From contig NC_092672.1 in NCBI RefSeq assembly GCF_964355755.1, forward strand, positions 8,680,001 to 8,744,000: DNA of 64,000 nucleotides. Direction: 5' to 3'. The position numbers were made by a program, and so were the translations under genes. The notes under the pieces were generated by a model, which saw only the letters and a program-made list of their open reading frames with translations, did no database searches and was not told the origin of the DNA. This stretch comes from Antedon mediterranea. Taxonomy: Eukaryota; Echinodermata; Crinoidea; Comatulida; Antedonidae. Each line of letters starts with the position of its first letter. Within the stretch, counting starts at the first letter, position 1. Below are positions 58,039-64,000 of the stretch, in pieces.

Positions 58039-60065
58039 ATAAGAAACATAAACGCATCGTTTGCATTGATCCAAACCGTTGTGATATGTTATTTGACGTT
58101 AGATATAATTTAAGTAGGGTATATAACAGCAGAGACCTCTGTGGACACCTTCTCAAATGATACACGATAAATGTATAGTTTGCCATTTATTTTTTGTTAA
58201 AAGTAGGCCTACTTGCAGTTTACATGATGTCACCATACTTTTTAAGTAAGCCAATCTATATTTCATTACACACAAGTATGCCGCAAAAACTTACACACAG
58301 TTTACTAACCTAGTAGGCCTATATTTTATATCAATAAGGATTTAGAAGGTAAATAGCGTGAATTACGTATTGTCACTCATTTTGTATATGAAAAATGAGA
58401 ATAAAATATCAAACATTTTTAATGTAAGTTACTAACATTTCAACGAAAGCCTACCGGTATTAACTGACCAATAATCAATTTTATAAAATTTATAATAATA
58501 TTATATGCTTACAGTACACTCGTTTGTTTTCAGATTAAATAAAAAAGTTCATTCTGCGTCTCGCTTAAAAAATATAGGGGGTGGGTGGAATATGACACAC
58601 CTACGCACCGTATTCTCTGTAGGCCTACTGTATATATACATATTGTATGGCATTATCTGTCCATAGTCCGCAATACAGTGTCAAAACTACGCCATATTAT
58701 GGTTGGTATGTCACATGTGATACATATGTGACTGTATGACATAATATACCTATGATACTGGACAGGCTATAGATACATCACCGATAATCGGCTACAAGTA
58801 GGAGTAAATCTACAGCAGTACAGCATAGGTCATGTGCAATCAGACGTGGGTAAATTGACACTGTTGAAAATTGAATGACCATCGATGTCTTTCTTTCCGT
58901 AAGACCAAACCAACCATACTTTCTACAAGGCATTGTATGGAAGGACACGAATAATTCTTATATACCAGGAACAGACTTCGACGGCCTTTACATACAGTAG
59001 AGGCGTACCTATGTTACAGTTCTGATGGCACCGGCAAAAGCTGAAAAGTCTTATATATTATATATAAAGTTTTTATATTAAAATAAGCCTAAACTAACTT
59101 GAATGAACAACAGTTTGTTACGGCAATGACCTTAATTAAACCAAGAAATATTTCTTACAAAAAACCCCGCTTGACTTTTTGACTAACATCTTACATACTT
59201 CACACTTTATACTTCTAATACGAGGTGTATATACTTTACCGTACCATAATGATGAACAATAGGCCTAAGGGTATTCAACCGACGTCAAAAAATCAATGTT
59301 TGGACTATGACCCTTCAAAACGTTGGATTGTAGTCTACTGTTTACTTAGATTTGGCATACCATTTTTAAAACATTTATCACAAAAGATCAAGTACTTAAT
59401 ATAAGTCATGTTTGAGGGAGTTGTTATGTCTGAAAACTCGTAGGCCTACCATTAATTCAAAGACAGACGGAAATGTGTTTTATGAAATCGTAAATGAACT
59501 TCTGCAGGTGATTTTTACAATGTTTTGTCGGCAACAGTCTGACAGAAGACATAATCTTTGATTTTTTTTACTACTATATGTTTCCGAAAGGAAGCTAATG
59601 TATGTGATTTATGAGATTTCATACATACAAGTTAAAAAACGAAATGGAGAATATGCCTATATGTTGTGCAATTGAAAAGAATCGGCAACTTAACAACGAC
59701 CACCAATTATTATCGGCGACAATATTGAGAGATTTGTACATTTTCAAAGAAAGCAGTCAATCATATAATTGATAAACTTCTAAGAAAACGACATGTGCTG
59801 TCATCTGTTTTGCCACTGCGTTTAATCAGGGAGCTGGTTTAATGAAGACGTGTAAAATCATATTATGTTGTCTGTTACCATGACGAGTTAGGTTATCTGC
59901 GTTGACAACAGCATTTTGATAGATCAATAATCAATATTGATCATAATTATGTATATGATTTATGGATTAATATTTAGATTCTTACAACAATTTAATGAAT
60001 TTAGATTTTTAGACCAAGAAAAACAAATACACAAATTCGCAATTATTTGCTCACAAAGCGATTTA
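58039..60065. other. Intergenic stretch, no gene seen
   Basis: AT-rich sequence upstream of the GPCR gene; a non-coding GPCR 5' exon could lie in the region right of 56931 but cannot be located. No protein-like frame longer than 80 codons is supported. Confidence 0.5.
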
Positions 60066-60256
60066 ATCGGAATTTTAAAGATTTCTTTATTGAATAACTG
60101 CGATGAAATAGGAGGTGAAATTATTATCAACATTTTTCCAATAAAGAAATCTTTAAAATTCCATAGGCCTAATCGTTATTTTGGCGGAGTTTTTGTTTAA
60201 ACTTAATTTTAAAGATTTTTTTATTGGATAAATGTTGATGATTATGTTCACCTCCT
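60066..60256. repeat. Inverted repeats built from AATTTTAAAGATTTCTTTAT
   Basis: The arm AATTTTAAAGATTTCTTTAT (60070) is the inverse of ATAAAGAAATCTTTAAAATT (60142-60161). A longer inverse pair joins AGGAGGTGAAATTATTATCA (from 60108) to TGATTATGTTCACCTCCT at about 60239-60256. Three arms thus share one sequence, a fold-back or nested MITE relic. The ORF overlapping it is not a gene. Confidence 0.75.
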
Positions 60257-62000
60257 GTTTTCAAGCAAGCTTAATGCTGAATTAATTAAATAAAAAATGG
60301 AAATAAAACATAATCTTAGTGATCCATCACACATCAAGGTAAAGAAATGTGTTACAAAGCGATCATTTATGGATAGATAATACATTGTATTCAAATCTCG
60401 AATACTGTTCATCAAATATGTGGTTAAGTAGTTTGATTGTCCGGAAACACTAGAAAACATCGCAATAAACATCTTACGGATTTTAGATTTGCATATAGGA
60501 TTAACACTAATCCTCCTAAAAAGTAGGTCTATTTGACAACAATGTTCTTCTAAAAAAAAAGCCAGAAAAAAAGAATAAATTATCAATAAATTGTTAAAAC
60601 AACAAGCTGTTTAATTCGATAAACAACACGGTTAATTATATTCAGTGACGTTTCTGGAATTACGAACTAAATAGGTATTAAATGTCTCAATCCACTTAGA
60701 ATAATAACGAATAATAAAATGTTACTAAAAGGGAGAGAGAGAGAGAATGAAAAGCAATACTTTTCAATGTACCAATATTACACGGAAAATCACAAAATAT
60801 AGAATCAAAATCGGTAAATGATTTTAATATTTAATAGATATTATTTAATTTTAACTAGCTTTTATTGTCAGGAATCAATGCTTAATGATATAATACAGAA
60901 CGGTAAGCCATTCACATTACATGGTTTTACACAATGTAATGACTTCTGTCATAGATTGTAAACATGTTTACAATTTTGCCACAAACTACTTCCACAAACA
61001 ATTCGTGTTTTAAGCACACGAAACCAATGTATCATAATACGCCAGCCGTGTACTGACTTAAGTTGGTACACATGCTTCAGGGAGACTGCGCACCGACTTT
61101 ATTTCGGAAACATAATGAACCCTACAGCGCGTAGGAGAAACAGAGCGTAAAAGTTAAAATAGTTCAGTAAGATTTACTGCAATCAATCTTTGTTAAATAC
61201 AAATCGTACATAATACCTTCTATCACCGAAAGATAAGTTACGGAACATGTAGTAATACATACGCACGAGCATGGATTATTTACCAGTTTTTAATTACAAC
61301 ATACAAACGGCACGAAGACCGCCTTGATCGTAGTACGGCTTGTTTCGAAGTTCTTAATCCTAAGCTCGGTCTACACTATCAAACGGTATGTGACAACAAA
61401 CTATGACGTTTCCATATGGACATGACGATGTCATATCACTACCATATTTGGGCATATCACTACCATTTTTGGGCAAGAGTTGAATCCAGTTCAACTTTAG
61501 CTATATCGCAAACATTAAAATGGAAGAACTGACCAATCATCTTGGCGAAATAGTACATGACGTCACATAATTGATGGCAATATCCTATTGACTACATTTA
61601 TTTTTGTTTTATCGCGACGCGGTCAAAGCTAGGCCTAGCCAAAGACTATAAAATGATGTTCCGGAAAGTAGGCCTGGCATTAGGTTGGGCTTCAGTCTTC
61701 TAGTCCGAAATGCTATTTGGACTAGGCTAAGCCTAACTACGAATGAAATCTATCAGTATTGATGATATAGTAGTAGGCCTACGTCTCCTACACTGTGAGC
61801 AGTAGAGTCAGGAGAGTCTAGCTCAGGCCTAAATAAGAAACACGTTTATGTTTAAGAAGTAAATATGACACCTATACTATTTATTTACATAGTTAGGAAA
61901 CTACTTAAACCATGGCATAACTATGTATCGCCCTCTTGGGCTCCAAAATTTCTCAGCTTGTGTTTATTAAAGTTAAAATTATTAAATTGTCAAATATTAA
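60257..62000. other. Intergenic stretch, no gene seen
   Basis: It contains a GA microsatellite near 60732 and the family B fragment at 61363. The 112-aa antisense ORF at 60248-60586 has no recognisable features and overlaps repeat sequence. Confidence 0.5.
61363..61480. mobile_element. MITE family B, left part only, at 61.4 kb
   Basis: It keeps AGCTCGGTCTACACTATCAA and the core ACATGACGATGTCATATCAC and CATATTTGGGCATATCAC. The right inverted end is missing. Confidence 0.62.
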
Positions 62001-62357
62001 TTTCTCATATGGTTTTTTATGTCGAAATAGTTCAATTTACTTTATTAGATTGAACGTTGAATAACGAGTCTAGATCAATCACAATGAACGTAGATTTATG
62101 ATGCCACTGAAATTATCATCAATTATTATGAAGACTGAGTTTGTTTGTACTCTACGATTATATTTGTACATATTTAATTTCTCATATGGTTTTTTATGCC
62201 GAAATAGTTCAATTAACTCTATTAGATTGAAAGTTATGGAAACAAGGTCGAATAACGAGCCTAGATCAATAAAATGAACGTAGAGACCTAGGCTATTGAA
62301 ATTATCAAATTATTATAAAGACTGATAGTTTGTTTGTTTGTACTCTACGATTGTATT
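62001..62357. repeat. Tandem duplication of about 175-180 bp
   Basis: Copies at 62001-62173 and 62178-62357 share TTTCTCATATGGTTTTTTAT, GAAATAGTTCAATT, GAATAACGAG, TAGATCAAT and TGTACTCTACGATT. Differences are substitutions and small indels. Confidence 0.8.
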
Positions 62358-63639
62358 TGGTTACCATACATTTATTTACGGGTAAAGTGCATCTTGTTTG
62401 TGTTTTGTGAAAGTCTCAGGCATGTACCACTAAATACAATTGAAACATTAAATGAAGATGAGTTAATCAAATTGAAACCAAGAGTGTTGAGATCATAGAT
62501 CTTTAAATTGATTAAAGTGTTATTGAATTACAACGGATTAGTCGCGCGGACATATTAAAGGATTAGTAATGGCTTTAGAACGAATAATTTATGATCGGCA
62601 CTTAACACAAAAGTCTAACAGTGACAGGCAATAAGAAACGATATTTAAAATAGTTTTCAGTTTAGGAGCTTGGCTGTATGTTGTTATTTATCAAATAAGC
62701 TTAGGCCTACACTGTGATCAAATGATTTTAACTAGATAAGCCAATTTAGCAACATAATATATTCAAAGATAGGACTAATGTAAATGTGAGATGCAACGGG
62801 ATTGCAAAAAAAAAAAAAAAAAAACCATTTCAAAAACACCTAAACACCAATTAGGCGTGATGCCATGACATTCTACTAGGATGGAGCGGCACAGTTCAAT
62901 CACTCAAAACCGCCACCCGCTAGAGTTAACTATCGTTTGAGTCAGAAGAACTTTCCAGGCCAGTGGGTGATACGTTTAGGCCTACATGAATGCAATGAGA
63001 GCTAAATGTATTTTATTTATAGGAAGGACTTTAATTGTATAATTTATTATTAAAATTACGTCATATTACGCGATTAATAAAGAAACTTCAGATACAAAGT
63101 TGTAGGCCTACGCTTTTATGTGAATGAAAATTGGGCCTACACATACCGTGATAACAACGTGACTTTAGATTACGGAGATAGCCACTACAGAACCGTCCTT
63201 ATTATAACATTTCATGACCTAATGACCCTGTCCTATTTACAATAAGTTCACTCGGTAATTAGATTTTTACGCTTAATTGTAAAGCTGTAAATGAAATTAC
63301 CGTACCTCTTAACTCTCAGTAGTTGATTGGTTAATGATACAAAACGACATTAAAATAACGCGTAACTTATAAACAGCCATTACATTATGATGGAAATGAT
63401 GCATAACATTTTATTAATGAAATAGCTTTTCTTCGTGCATAAGGATGGAATAGTCAACAACCTAATTAAGGTGAATTAAACATACACATGTCAATGTAAT
63501 GTGCGCTATACTGTGACGACGATATCTCGTCAGTTTGTTATATAATGAGACACGGAAAAACAACATTTGACACGCATTCATTGATGAAAATTGCACGGCT
63601 GTTTTTTTGTGAACCACACGTTAGCCCTCAACGTTTAAA

Positions 63640-63840
63640 TTTAGTTAGACTGTACGCCAATTTGTCCTTACGCCAATTGTTGTCCTTTCGGCAATTTAAC
63701 CATACGGCAATTTGTTCATACGGCAACGTGTGCGTGTGTCCGTACGGCAATATTTGTTTGTCACTCGATGAATTATGTCTTTAACGCCATTTGTTTGGCT
63801 TACGGGAGCGGAATTGTTCGTACGGCAACGTTTGTCTATT
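63640..63840. repeat. Irregular tandem of TACGGCAATTTGT units
   Basis: About nine spaced units of (TACGGCAA or TACGCCAA)TTTGT-like sequence, including CATACGGCAATTTG and CGTACGGCAACG. The spacing is irregular, 13 to 30 bases. The ORF at 63545-63784 runs through it and is not accepted as a gene. Confidence 0.7.
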
Positions 63841-64000
63841 TTGGCCCTAATGGCCGCCCATAACCGACCGCTGCTCTTAGACCGTCTTCAACATAATAGA
63901 TTATAAGTAGACATAACAAAATGAATAATTATTTCACTTGTGCGTACAAGTCAAAGAAAAAAAGGAATAAGCAAGAAACAAATTACAGAATAGTATTCTG

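Overview
This is an AT-rich animal nuclear DNA segment with split genes, GT-AG introns, long intergenic spaces and very many small transposon remnants. The high density of the palindrome AGGCCT, often flanked as TAGGCCTAC, together with the gene content, suggests a marine invertebrate deuterostome, most likely an echinoderm. That is an inference from style, because no species marker is present.

Layout. (1) 516-20183, minus strand: the first ten coding exons of a USP32 orthologue (EF-hand, DUSP-containing deubiquitinase), 421 codons in all. The gene runs off the left edge before the rest of the DUSP domain and the catalytic domain. Every exon junction keeps phase. (2) 20184-21871: a divergent spacer holding a tandem duplication and a small signal-peptide-like antisense ORF. 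(3) 21872-33115, plus strand: a complete seven-exon C11orf54 (PTD012) ester hydrolase gene of 319 aa. (4) 33116-38753: repeats only. (5) 38754-40910, minus strand: a complete two-exon F-box gene resembling FBXO39, 497 aa. (6) 40911-49560: no gene seen, several MITEs. (7) About 50035-51648, plus strand: an intronless, stop-ridden, highly charged coiled-coil relic whose C-terminus recalls the SYCP2/SYCP3 synaptonemal proteins. (8) 52609-54061: a possible 1.45-kb non-autonomous element. (9) 54775-55245: a 21-bp minisatellite. (10) 55781-56905, minus strand: a single-coding-exon rhodopsin-class GPCR of 374 aa with unusual microswitches. (11) 56922-64000: no gene, repeats only.

The genes do not form a pathway or cluster; they are unrelated neighbours. 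USP32 and C11orf54 diverge from a common spacer and could share regulatory DNA, but nothing in the sequence proves it.

The clearest structure not explained by genes is a set of at least six short inverted-repeat transposon families (called A-F here). Their target-site duplications are readable: TTAA for two families (piggyBac type), TTA for two (PIF/Harbinger type) and TA for two, and one element is nested inside another. I found no CRISPR array, rRNA, intact tRNA or prokaryotic-style operon, and no clear evidence of a new multi-gene system.
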